From IMG/VR virus record IMGVR_UViG_3300006947_000033, positions 1-37,292 of that record: DNA of 37,292 bases, one strand, 5' to 3'. Positions within the stretch are counted from its first letter, which is position 1, and every line of letters begins with the position of its first letter. Below are positions 5,854-13,612 of the stretch, in pieces. The notes below the pieces were generated by a model. That model ran no database searches. It was not told the DNA's origin and saw nothing but the letters and a program-made list of their open reading frames with translations. The position numbers and the translations under genes were made by a program. This DNA comes from a virus.

Positions 5854-6432
5854 GTGATAGAAAATAATATAATTTTAACTGACATCGACGGAGTAGTTCT
5901 TAACTGGGCATATGCGTTCGATGTCTTTATGACAGAACATGGTCATACTCAAAGAGACAGTATTCCAGTCTATGATGTGAGTGTGACGTACGGTATCACT
6001 AAAGAGCAAGCAAAACATATGGTTCGTATGTTCAATGAGAGTGCCGCAATGGGATTCTTACCGCCTCTACGTGATGCAATGCACTACATGAAGAAGTTGC
6101 ACGAAGAGCATGGATATGTTTTCCACGCAATCACTAGTCAGAGCAGTAACCCTAATGCGCAGAAGTTGCGAATTATGAATCTTCAGAAGTTATTTGGAGA
6201 AACTCTATTCGCGAAGTTCACTATTCTTGGTTGTGGTGATGACAAAGATGAAGCACTTGAACCTTATCGAGACTCTGGTTATACTTGGGTTGAAGATAAA
6301 GTAGAGAATGCTGAGTTGGGTGTTAAGTTAGGACTCGATAGTCTATTGATGGAACATGGATTTAACATGGATCACGAAACTATTCCTTGTATGAAAAACT
6401 GGAAAGACATCTATGAGCGACTTGTAGGTTAA
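5854..6432 (+). CDS. HAD-superfamily hydrolase (putative phosphatase)
   Basis: A 192-aa protein with GTG start directly after the previous stop and AGAGG upstream. HAD motif I is D10-I-D12-G-V-V, which provides the nucleophile and general acid. Motif II is probably the Thr/Ser in HAITSQSS (about 91-97). The motif IV acidic pair is in the W-V-E-D-K-V-E-N-A segment (about 152-160), followed by a GVKLGLDSLLM stretch like other HAD proteins. A helical cap is likely between residues 15 and 80. Such proteins occur in T4-like marine phages; the substrate, perhaps a nucleotide or sugar phosphate, is unknown. It is the last gene before a strong terminator. Confidence 0.85.
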   Translation: MIENNIILTDIDGVVLNWAYAFDVFMTEHGHTQRDSIPVYDVSVTYGITKEQAKHMVRMFNESAAMGFLPPLRDAMHYMKKLHEEHGYVFHAITSQSSNPNAQKLRIMNLQKLFGETLFAKFTILGCGDDKDEALEPYRDSGYTWVEDKVENAELGVKLGLDSLLMEHGFNMDHETIPCMKNWKDIYERLVG

Positions 6433-6433
6433 T

Positions 6434-6486
6434 ACGTTATGGGGAGTGGCGTTATGTGCTACTCCCTAACACGTTTCTGTCCCTTA
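6434..6486 (+). terminator. intrinsic terminator after the HAD gene
   Basis: Bases 6434-6447 pair with 6461-6474: eight pairs around GGGGAGT/ACTCCC including one G-T wobble, a 2x2 internal loop, then ACGT/ACGT. The loop has 13 bases. TTTCTGTCCCTT follows. It closes the early-type block and sits directly before a late-type promoter. Confidence 0.75.
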
Positions 6487-6492
6487 TAAATA
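6485..6492 (+). promoter_or_regulatory. T4-type late promoter box
   Basis: TATAAATA at 6485-6492 matches the T4 late promoter consensus used by gp55-programmed RNA polymerase. Transcription would start around 6498, leaving a short leader with GAGGGA before the ATG at 6514. The genes that follow are virion-like, which agrees. Confidence 0.75.
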
Positions 6493-6513
6493 AAACATTA
6501 TATCGAGGGATTT

Positions 6514-7965
6514 ATGGCAGCATTACAGAAAGCAGATTTCGAAAAGCAGGCGTCAGGTGGCACCTACGCAGGAAAGACTCGCCACGAAATCTTCGCTCTC
6601 AAGATAAATGACAATAAGAAGTTCATCGTAGGTAATACCGAAGCGGGCAGAAAGGTCACAGGTGTTTCATACGAGTATAATCCTCGCGACACAAATCAAT
6701 CTGGTACATTAACGTACTACATTCACAATAAAAAAGAACTCCTAACAGTATCCAATAGAAAGATATTTAAAGATGGAGACTTCGGAGGTGGTTCGGCAGG
6801 TTCTGGCGGTGGCGCTGAAGTGACTAAGTTTACTGAGTCTACACAGTGCTACTATTGTGCCTATGTGTTCAAGCATGGACGTAAGATCGATATGAAGAAA
6901 CCTCTTACTACTGATGAACTCAAATCATGTGAGAATCTGGTATATGCATCTAAGTCACTCGACGATTGTATCAAGAAAGGTCCTGCCGCATGGTTCGAAG
7001 ACCAGATATACGCTAAGACTGCTAATGCAATGTTTGAAAAATATAAAGGCAAGTTCAAGGGTACTGTATACTTTCATCGTTCTGGTGATGGCAGTAAGTC
7101 TAAGTTGATGGACAATATCTATCAAGCGAAGTTGATTTGTGCTAGAAAGGATCGACAGTCTGGTGAACCTCAAGCACCTGGCAGTTTCTCTAATGACAAA
7201 TGGAATCCTGGTGACATATGGGCAACAACATTACCTAACGAAGCAAAACCTCTGCACGACTTCACAGATTCTTGGGGTGAACTTAATGATGCAGTGGCAA
7301 GACTAAGTGGTGCTTTCGGAGGCGATGCTAAGATTCTAGGCATATCTCTGAAGAGATTGTCAGGAATGGGTAAAGTACAAGAGTTCAATATTCCTGGCAC
7401 CAAGACATTCGATGATATCTCATTCTCACATTTTACCTTCGGTCAAATCAATAACTTCTTCTCATCTACTGATGCCTACTTGTATACAGCAGTACAGGGC
7501 AGAATGCAGTTAAGAACATTCTCTACTACATCATCTTGGCAGGGACAGATTACTGGTGCGGCGGCAGCAGGTGGTAAGATCGGTGGTGGTAACCTAGCAT
7601 TCTATCTAAATCTGGTCACTAAAGGTAGAGTTAAGATGTTCGGTGCATTAGGAACTGAAGACATTCTCATCAGAAATGAAATAAATAATAATACTAAATA
7701 TAGTAATGATTTCTATAAGTTGTATGTTAATTTAGCGAAAAGTTCTAAGAACCTAAGGCAAGAAGTGCCGATGTCCGAAGTAGAGTTTGATAAGAAACTC
7801 AGTCAAGCGACAGATGGTTTTAGAGTATCAAAATACATTACCAGTAGATTCATAAATGAGTTAATAAAACTACCTGCCAAAGAGCAGAACGAGATAATGA
7901 CTTTGTGCTGGTTGTATGCATCTTCTGCAACAGACCAATCTAGTTATTATATAAAAATAGCATAG
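6514..7965 (+). CDS. putative virion structural protein
   Basis: A 483-aa protein, the first gene behind a late promoter box, so probably a structural or assembly protein. Residues 1-90 look strand-rich, followed by a Gly/Ser linker (GGGSAGSGGGAE, about 91-102). A CYYC pair occurs around residues 112-115. The central part contains WNPGDIWATTLP and FGQINNFFSSTDAYLYTAVQGRMQLRTFS-type stretches, as seen in uncharacterised proteins of T4-like marine phages. A Gly/Ala-rich ITGAAAAGGKIGGGN segment precedes a helical C terminus. I cannot assign a T4 counterpart. Confidence 0.7.
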   Translation: MAALQKADFEKQASGGTYAGKTRHEIFALKINDNKKFIVGNTEAGRKVTGVSYEYNPRDTNQSGTLTYYIHNKKELLTVSNRKIFKDGDFGGGSAGSGGGAEVTKFTESTQCYYCAYVFKHGRKIDMKKPLTTDELKSCENLVYASKSLDDCIKKGPAAWFEDQIYAKTANAMFEKYKGKFKGTVYFHRSGDGSKSKLMDNIYQAKLICARKDRQSGEPQAPGSFSNDKWNPGDIWATTLPNEAKPLHDFTDSWGELNDAVARLSGAFGGDAKILGISLKRLSGMGKVQEFNIPGTKTFDDISFSHFTFGQINNFFSSTDAYLYTAVQGRMQLRTFSTTSSWQGQITGAAAAGGKIGGGNLAFYLNLVTKGRVKMFGALGTEDILIRNEINNNTKYSNDFYKLYVNLAKSSKNLRQEVPMSEVEFDKKLSQATDGFRVSKYITSRFINELIKLPAKEQNEIMTLCWLYASSATDQSSYYIKIA

Positions 7966-7990
7966 AAGGTCCTTAAAGAGGGTAATACAC

Positions 7991-8197
7991 ATGTCACACA
8001 TAGTTAAGAAATATAGTCAAGACAACTTTATAACGAATAGGTTGGGTATCCCTCCTTTCGACAATGTTAATCTATCTTATGATTCTTCGGATAACGTAAG
8101 TCTCATTGTCTTTACAAGAGATACTGGAACTGTCGCCAAGGTACTGTACAGTTACGATTCTGCTGAAAATATAACCAACATAAAGCGAACAGTATAA
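7991..8197 (+). CDS. small putative virion protein
   Basis: A 68-aa protein with GAGGG about ten bases before ATG. It has a repeated strand pattern: YDSSDNVSLIVFTRD followed by LYSYDSAENIT, suggesting a small beta-sheet domain, as in phage tail or neck accessory proteins. It sits between two putative virion genes and overlaps the next by TAATG. Specific role unknown. Confidence 0.6.
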   Translation: MSHIVKKYSQDNFITNRLGIPPFDNVNLSYDSSDNVSLIVFTRDTGTVAKVLYSYDSAENITNIKRTV

Positions 8198-9279
8198 TGG
8201 CAGTCATAAAAACCCAGATCATTAATTTCGAAACAGGTGAAGTGACTAACTCTGGTTTCACAGCAAGAAAGACTCAGGTTGTTAAAAGAAGCACTGGCCC
8301 ACTTGATGTAGATACGGTGACTCCTACAGTTATACCTGAGATGTCTCTTGCTGTGCCAGCGGCGACATATCTGGTAGAATTTAATGGACAGTTTAGCGTA
8401 GAGAACACTTCTAGTTATACTTTAACCGCAAAGAACGAGTTGACTACATTATATAATGCGCTTACTGCATTATCTGCTACAGTGGCAGATCATGCTGCCA
8501 CTTTTGGTAATGGTGAAACATTATCCTCAGGTGTTTATACTATAACGGGTGCTGCCAATGTTACTGGCACATTAACACTTAATGGTGACGCTAACGATCT
8601 ATTCGTATTTCGATGCACAGGCGCGTTTACAACTGCCGCATCATCTAATGTAGTATTGACTGGTGGTGCAGTTGCCGCTAATGTTTGGTTTGTTGCACAA
8701 GGTGCTCCCAGTACTGGTGCAAATAGTACAATGAGAGGTAACATGATTGCAAACCAAGCGGCGCCTAGTCTCGGTGCTGGTACAATCATGGAAGGTCGTA
8801 TGTTTGCAATTAATGGCGCCGCGTCACTGAATGCTAGTACTATGACTACACCCTCAGGAACTAGTACTGTAACTGTCGGAACGTCATTAGCAGGGTTCTC
8901 TATCTTCGCAGGTATTGGTAATGTATCTAACAGCGGTGCTAGTGTACTATCTCTGAGTGTCGGTACAAATGCTGGTGCTGTAACTGGATTTGATCCTGCT
9001 GACGTTTCGAAACCTCTTTATTCAGGTGGTTCTGAGACCATAGGCAAAATCTATTATGGTATATATTTAGATGGTGTCATTGTGGCGGACTCATTACGTA
9101 ATACTACACACAAATTTGTAGCAGAGGGTAGCGAGTTTCCGTTAATACTGCAAACTGTTGTTGCAACAACCCCCGGTCAAGTAGTTGATGTTAGATGTTA
9201 TGCGTCGATCGGAGAAATGAAAATTTGTCCTGAGAAGTCCTTTATCCTGGCACCAATTAATCCTGCTGTATATAACTAG
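8197..9279 (+). CDS. virion-associated protein with DUF3494 ice-binding-like domain
   Basis: A 360-aa protein. Residues about 75-218 match the DUF3494 ice-binding fold: an L-x-x-x-Y-x-x-L-x-x-x-A helix (82-100), then LSSGVYTITGAANVTGTLTL (109-128), LFVFRCTGAFTTA (135-147), NVWFVAQG and the solenoid rungs MRGNMIA and MEGRMFAINGAASL, ending at TMTTPSG. The N-terminal 50 residues (AVIKTQIINFETGEVTNSG) are a separate strand-rich part, perhaps the virion anchor. Residues 225-350 form another beta-rich domain. There is no signal peptide. The TAATG overlap with the 68-aa gene and the upstream late box suggest a late structural gene. Ice binding itself is not shown; the solenoid may be reused as a tail or head decoration. 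Confidence 0.85.
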   Translation: MAVIKTQIINFETGEVTNSGFTARKTQVVKRSTGPLDVDTVTPTVIPEMSLAVPAATYLVEFNGQFSVENTSSYTLTAKNELTTLYNALTALSATVADHAATFGNGETLSSGVYTITGAANVTGTLTLNGDANDLFVFRCTGAFTTAASSNVVLTGGAVAANVWFVAQGAPSTGANSTMRGNMIANQAAPSLGAGTIMEGRMFAINGAASLNASTMTTPSGTSTVTVGTSLAGFSIFAGIGNVSNSGASVLSLSVGTNAGAVTGFDPADVSKPLYSGGSETIGKIYYGIYLDGVIVADSLRNTTHKFVAEGSEFPLILQTVVATTPGQVVDVRCYASIGEMKICPEKSFILAPINPAVYN

Positions 9280-9294
9280 TAATAAAATAAAAGG

Positions 9295-9322
9295 TTGACA
9301 ACCAGTACCAGTATGTTATAAT
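9295..9322 (+). promoter_or_regulatory. sigma70-type promoter with extended -10 (P5)
   Basis: TTGACA at 9295-9300 and TATAAT at 9317-9322, spacer 16, TGT before the -10 box. It lies between a late-type gene and the block with capsid-targeting-like leaders. Confidence 0.86.
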
Positions 9323-9354
9323 AGCATATTACTTACTAGAACTAAGAGAGAAAT

Positions 9355-9651
9355 ATGAAGTCATTTAAGACACATCTTGAAGAATCCACTAAAGTAAAGT
9401 GGAATAAAGTTGCTGACGGATACGTGAATAAAAGGATGGTGTACAAACACGTTACTTCTGATGGTATGTATCAAATACGTATATCTGGTGCTGATTCTAT
9501 GAAATTTAATAAAGATGGCAGTCAGAAAGTGATGCCTACAGTCTTTGATATGCATCCAGCATCATATAGTCCAAGATACCCTGTTAGCGGTTATAAGAAT
9601 GTTACTATAGCGAAAGCAGAAGTTGAAAGGTGGATTGCTGATCATGAATAA
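9355..9651 (+). CDS. small protein with capsid-targeting-like leader
   Basis: A 98-aa protein beginning MKSFKTHLEES, the first of a series in this block whose start resembles the T4 internal-protein leader (MKTYQEFIAE-type); this one is a weaker match. GAGAG precedes the ATG. The rest is a small basic alpha/beta domain (WNKVADGYVNKRMVYKHVTSDGMYQIRISG) ending in a helix. It overlaps the next gene. It could be a minor head protein (inference); no family recognised. Confidence 0.68.
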   Translation: MKSFKTHLEESTKVKWNKVADGYVNKRMVYKHVTSDGMYQIRISGADSMKFNKDGSQKVMPTVFDMHPASYSPRYPVSGYKNVTIAKAEVERWIADHE

Positions 9652-10873
9652 TTTTAAAGAGTTCATTACAGAAGCGGCACAAAAGAACACCCATATGACT
9701 CACATCGAAGATAAGGTCATCTACGGTGGTGCTAATGGAACTCGTCAAGCAATCAATGCTCTTCGTGAGTTAAGAGATATGCTTGGCGGTAAGAAAGAAG
9801 GTTCTGTATCAGTCAAGTGGGACGGTGCGCCAGCAGTATTTGCCGGTACTGATCCCTCTGACGGTAAGTTCTTTGTTGCTAAGAAAGGCATCTTCAATAA
9901 GAATCCAAAGATATACAAGACTGATGCTGACATCGATGACGATACATCTGGTGATCTCAATGACAAACTAAAACTTGCATTGAAGTACTTACCTGAACTT
10001 GGTATTAAAGGAGTCATTCAAGGCGACTTTCTATACAAGCGTTCTGAACTAAAGAAGAAGAAGATCGGCACAGAAACATATCTTACCTTTCACCCTAACA
10101 CAATCGTGTATGCAGTACCCGTAAAACAATCTAAAGAACTACTTGCTTCTAAAATAGGCATTGTATGGCACACTACATATACAGGTAGTTCTTTTGAAAC
10201 TATGAGCGCATCATATGGTGTTGATGTAAACAAAATGAAAAAGTCAACGAACGTCTGGTCACAGGATGCTATATTGCGTGATGTGTCTAATGCTACGATG
10301 ACTAAAAAAGAAACGGATGAAGTAAATGAAACTCTATCACAAATTGGCAAACTTTTTAACCAAATCTCTGGAAGCACTCTTCGAGTATTATCCTCTAACC
10401 CAGGACTTGCACAGACAATCGAGACCTTTAATAACACCTACGTTAGACGAGGAGAAGTTATTGGAGACTCCAAAAAGCACGCCGAAAAACTCATCGCCTA
10501 CATCAACCAAAAGTACCAAAAAGAAATCGACAAGCGTAGCACCGAAAAAGGCAAAGGCGCCCAAAAAGCGAAGCGCGACGAAATCCTCAAGTTCTTCAGC
10601 AAAGAAAACAAAATAAGTCTCATTAAGATGTTTGAATTGCAGAAATTGATTGTTTTAGTTAAATTAAAACTTATAAATAACCTTAATAGATTAAGTAATA
10701 TTGGTGCGTTTGTTAAAACTAAGAACGGATACAAGACTACTGGTCAAGAAGGTTATGTTGCAATAGACACACTTGGTGGTGATGCGGTGAAATTGGTTGA
10801 TCGTATGGAGTTTTCATACAACAACTTTTCACCTGATATATTAAAAGGATGGGATAAACCAAAAGGTAAATAA
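9644..10873 (+). CDS. ligase-like nucleotidyltransferase with capsid-targeting-like leader (DUF6267-like)
   Basis: A 409-aa protein. The frame is open from 9623, but the ATG at 9644 gives the leader MNNFKEFITE-AA, nearly identical to T4 internal-protein leaders. Downstream, V-K58-W-D-G61 resembles motif I (KxDG) of ATP-dependent RNA/DNA ligases, with K58 as candidate adenylated lysine. GVIQGDFLY (about 129-137) fits the later E/Q-G-[ED] motif, followed by FHPNTIVYAV. I recall such proteins as DUF6267 in T4-like marine phages. The C-terminal third is Lys-rich and helical. Bases about 10440-10610 use many C-ending codons, unlike the AT-rich stretch right after. Ligase activity is inferred from motifs only. 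Confidence 0.78.
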   Translation: MNNFKEFITEAAQKNTHMTHIEDKVIYGGANGTRQAINALRELRDMLGGKKEGSVSVKWDGAPAVFAGTDPSDGKFFVAKKGIFNKNPKIYKTDADIDDDTSGDLNDKLKLALKYLPELGIKGVIQGDFLYKRSELKKKKIGTETYLTFHPNTIVYAVPVKQSKELLASKIGIVWHTTYTGSSFETMSASYGVDVNKMKKSTNVWSQDAILRDVSNATMTKKETDEVNETLSQIGKLFNQISGSTLRVLSSNPGLAQTIETFNNTYVRRGEVIGDSKKHAEKLIAYINQKYQKEIDKRSTEKGKGAQKAKRDEILKFFSKENKISLIKMFELQKLIVLVKLKLINNLNRLSNIGAFVKTKNGYKTTGQEGYVAIDTLGGDAVKLVDRMEFSYNNFSPDILKGWDKPKGK

Positions 10874-10874
10874 G

Positions 10875-11309
10875 ATGGCAGATAAACCATTATCGTTTAA
10901 AGACTTTTTAACAGTTGACTACAGTCAGACTGGTGAAAGAGTACAAGCGACAAACGCTAAACAGCGTAAAGAAACCGACGAAGCACTTGACTTTCAACAG
11001 AGACGTGCCCGCGGTCGTTCGATGAAAAAGAACAAAGCAAAGATAGCGATGGGTCGTAGACGTGCCGCTAAGAAAACTGCTAGTCAAGATGTCCTTAAGA
11101 AACGTGCCCGTAAAGGCGCGATCAATCAACTATTCAAAAAATTCGCAAAGGGCACTTCACGTTCTGAGTTGCCAGCATCTCGGCGCCAAGAGATCGAGAA
11201 GCGTATCGAGAAGATGAAATCCAAAGTGAATATGATTGCACGTAAGAACTTACCTGCTATTCGCAAATTAGAGAAAGATCGCCGACAGGGTGGAAATACT
11301 CCAAAATGA
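10875..11309 (+). CDS. very basic conserved phage protein (SFKDFL leader)
   Basis: A 144-aa protein, very rich in Arg and Lys. It begins MADKPLSFKDFLTVDYSQTG; LSFKDFL resembles the aromatic-Lys-x-Phe core of the leaders on neighbouring genes. The body is a run of basic helices (QQRRARGRSMKKNKAKIAMG, KKRARKGAINQLFKKFAKG, EKRIEKMKSKV). Homologues are familiar from T4-like cyanophages but lack a function. A DNA-binding head-interior protein is a reasonable inference, because T4 packs basic internal proteins with its DNA. It overlaps the next gene by ATGA. Confidence 0.75.
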   Translation: MADKPLSFKDFLTVDYSQTGERVQATNAKQRKETDEALDFQQRRARGRSMKKNKAKIAMGRRRAAKKTASQDVLKKRARKGAINQLFKKFAKGTSRSELPASRRQEIEKRIEKMKSKVNMIARKNLPAIRKLEKDRRQGGNTPK

Positions 11310-12553
11310 TTCCTTCCTTTAAACAGTATCTCGTAGAAGAGAACCGTGAAGTGTTCTTCACATTCGGTCGTATGAATCCTCCTACGATCGGACACGGCAA
11401 ACTACTGTCAGTACTATCCACTAAAGCGGGCAAGAATCCCTGGTTCGCTTATGTCTCACAATCACAAAACGCAAAGAAAGATCCCTTAACCTACGACCAG
11501 AAAGTGAAGCACGTTCGCAAGATGTTTCCTAAGTTTGGTCGTAATGTAATGCTTGATAAGAAAGTACGTACAGTGTTTGATATTGCTGTAATACTATTCG
11601 ATCAAGGTTTCAATCGCATTACAATGGTTGTTGGTTCGGATCGTGTAACAGAATTTAAGACTCTCCTTGACAAGTACAATGGTGAGAAAGCGCGACATGG
11701 TTTCTACAACTTCGAAAAGATTATGGTTGTCTCTGCTGGTGAACGAGATCCTGATGCCGAAGGCGTTGAAGGAATGTCTGCATCCAAGCAACGCGAGAAT
11801 GCCAAGAACAATGATTTCGCATCATTCTCTCAAGGCGTTCCTAAGTCGATGAATGCGAGAGATGCAAAGCGTCTGTTCAATGATGTTCGCGGTGGGATGG
11901 GACTCAAAGAAACAACTACATTTAGAAATCACATTGAACTTGAATCAGTCTCAGAGACACGAGAGAAATTCATTCAAGGTGAGTTATTCAATCTTACTGA
12001 CAAAGTTATTATCAGCGAGTCAGGTAAGTCGGGATACATTCAGACTATTGGTACTAACTATGTTATCGTAGCATTAGATGAAGGTGGCATTACTCGTCAA
12101 TGGATAGAATCAGTTGAGTTAGCAGAAGTACCAACAGGTCAGATGATCGATAAGATTAAAGCATCTACTGTATCTAAGAAGCGATATCAGGCAGCACTTA
12201 AAGTACTAAAAGATGTTGTTGCTCGTAAGAAGAAAGAAGCGAATGGTAAACCCATGCGTCACGGTATCGAATACTACGCTGGACAAATCGCTAAACAATA
12301 TGATATTAATTCTCGGGTTCTTGCTACTATGCATGAGACTAATGTTCCTGGATGGGGAACACCAGAAGCAACTAAGAAAGCGAAGAAGTTTGTTCCTGGT
12401 CAGAATGAAGCGAAGGGCGACGAAGTTTCCTTAGCAAAAGATACTATCGACCAAGAACTTCAGACAGACAAGATTAAACATGACCGTATTCTTGATCGTG
12501 CGAGATTAAACCGCGCTAGACGCAAGAATAAACAAACAAATCCAAAAGTATAA
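11306..12553 (+). CDS. cytidylyl/adenylyltransferase-like enzyme with capsid-targeting-like leader
   Basis: A 415-aa protein. The leader MIPSFKQYLVEEN resembles the T4 capsid-targeting sequence. A Rossmann nucleotidyltransferase domain follows: GRMNPPT27-x-G-H30 (the phosphate-binding T-x-G-H motif), VVGSD (108-112) and M-S-A-S-K-Q-R (157-163), equivalent to the I-S-S-T-x-x-R signature. This is the NMNAT/cytidylyltransferase superfamily, so it would join an NTP to a phosphate- or ribonucleotide-type substrate. A small beta domain (SGYIQTIGTNYVIVALDEGG, 241-260) and a helical basic C-terminal part follow. Substrate unknown; NMN is one possibility. Confidence 0.8.
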   Translation: MIPSFKQYLVEENREVFFTFGRMNPPTIGHGKLLSVLSTKAGKNPWFAYVSQSQNAKKDPLTYDQKVKHVRKMFPKFGRNVMLDKKVRTVFDIAVILFDQGFNRITMVVGSDRVTEFKTLLDKYNGEKARHGFYNFEKIMVVSAGERDPDAEGVEGMSASKQRENAKNNDFASFSQGVPKSMNARDAKRLFNDVRGGMGLKETTTFRNHIELESVSETREKFIQGELFNLTDKVIISESGKSGYIQTIGTNYVIVALDEGGITRQWIESVELAEVPTGQMIDKIKASTVSKKRYQAALKVLKDVVARKKKEANGKPMRHGIEYYAGQIAKQYDINSRVLATMHETNVPGWGTPEATKKAKKFVPGQNEAKGDEVSLAKDTIDQELQTDKIKHDRILDRARLNRARRKNKQTNPKV

Positions 12554-12562
12554 ATAGGACAT

Positions 12563-13612
12563 ATGAAAACATTTAATGCGCTATCAGAAGAAGTAACTCA
12601 AAAGCAACTCAATGATGTTGAGAAGTTTGCGGATCGTATTCTCGCCAAGTTTAATGTAGACATTGAATTTACTCGGCATTTTGCTGATCGTATGAATGAT
12701 GCTCGAAACAAACCCGCAGTTAGTGTTGCGGAGTTACAGCAGATATTTAAGAAGATTGCAAGAAAGAAAGCAAAGGATATTCGACAGAATCCTGATAGCG
12801 AAGCAGTCATAAAAGATATTCAAAAAGACTTGAACTTGCCTGTGGTTATAAGTTATAATAAGAACAAAGAAGAGTTCGAGGTTATAACTAAGACTATTAT
12901 GCGTAAAAAAGATTTCAAGACCACAAGTAAAGTAATTACTACGGAAGCAAAAAAAATGAAAGATGACCCCTGTTGGAAAGATTACGAGATGGTTGGCACT
13001 AAGAAGAAGAATGGTAAAGAAGTGCCTAACTGTGTACCCAAAGAAGATATATCCTCAGAGTCAACTAAGGAATATGGTAAGTCGATGTCCGCAATTGCTC
13101 GAAGACGCCAACAGGCAGCAATGAAACCTGGTGAGATGGACAAGTTAAAGCGTCTTAAAGATATGATGAAGAATGCTAATAAGAAAGAATCTGTTGACGA
13201 GGTCAAGAAACCAGTATCACAGATGACTCCTGCCGAGAAGAAAGCAGATGCAGAGAGACGCAAAGAATACAAGGCGCATCAGAAGTCAAAGCATGAGTCG
13301 GTTGTCCTAGAGTCAACTATTGAAGAAGCAGTACAAGATTGGAAAGTTACAGTTACAAAACCAATCAATAAGTTAAAGAAAGGCGCATCACAATCGGTTA
13401 AAGCACGTTCTGCATTCGAAGCAATTAACAAAGCAATAAAACTGTGGGGCGATCCTGCCCTTAAAGCGGCACCAGCAAGTTCGTTTAGTGTTGCTAAAGA
13501 TAAGTTTCCCACTAACACTAGTGCTACCCAAGGTAAGCGAATGGGAGAGAGGGAGTCTGTCGAAGAAAAGAAAGATTTCTTTAAGTTCCGCGAGACAATG
13601 AACAAGTCGTGA
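12563..13612 (+). CDS. putative head-interior protein, DUF4258-like N-terminal domain
   Basis: A 349-aa protein conserved in kind among T4-like cyanophages. It begins MKTFNALSEEVTQ, a weak leader match. Residues 15-120 contain FTRHFADRMNDARNKP (36-51) and a strand pair before KTIMRKKDF, a pattern like DUF4258/RelE-type small domains. A second motif, DPCWKDYEMVGTKKK...VPNCVP with C137 and C157, is a short module I have seen in several phage proteins. The remainder is charged and disordered-looking, with repeated E-S-V blocks (209-211, 245-247, 331-333). A role in the prohead core or as packaged protein is inferred from context. Confidence 0.7.
   Translation: MKTFNALSEEVTQKQLNDVEKFADRILAKFNVDIEFTRHFADRMNDARNKPAVSVAELQQIFKKIARKKAKDIRQNPDSEAVIKDIQKDLNLPVVISYNKNKEEFEVITKTIMRKKDFKTTSKVITTEAKKMKDDPCWKDYEMVGTKKKNGKEVPNCVPKEDISSESTKEYGKSMSAIARRRQQAAMKPGEMDKLKRLKDMMKNANKKESVDEVKKPVSQMTPAEKKADAERRKEYKAHQKSKHESVVLESTIEEAVQDWKVTVTKPINKLKKGASQSVKARSAFEAINKAIKLWGDPALKAAPASSFSVAKDKFPTNTSATQGKRMGERESVEEKKDFFKFRETMNKS

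Noticed and set aside
10326-10616. Lys/Ser-rich frame that looks like a histone-like protein
   Set aside because: It is an out-of-frame reading of the C-rich patch in the ligase-like gene, whose own frame is intact through the region.
10674-10681. TATAAATA inside the ligase-like gene
   Set aside because: It lies in a very AT-rich coding stretch about 200 bases before the next gene start; no support as a promoter.
12549-12556. Second TATAAATA late box before the 12563 gene
   Set aside because: Transcription would begin at about the ATG itself, leaving no leader; the box overlaps the stop of the previous gene and may be chance.
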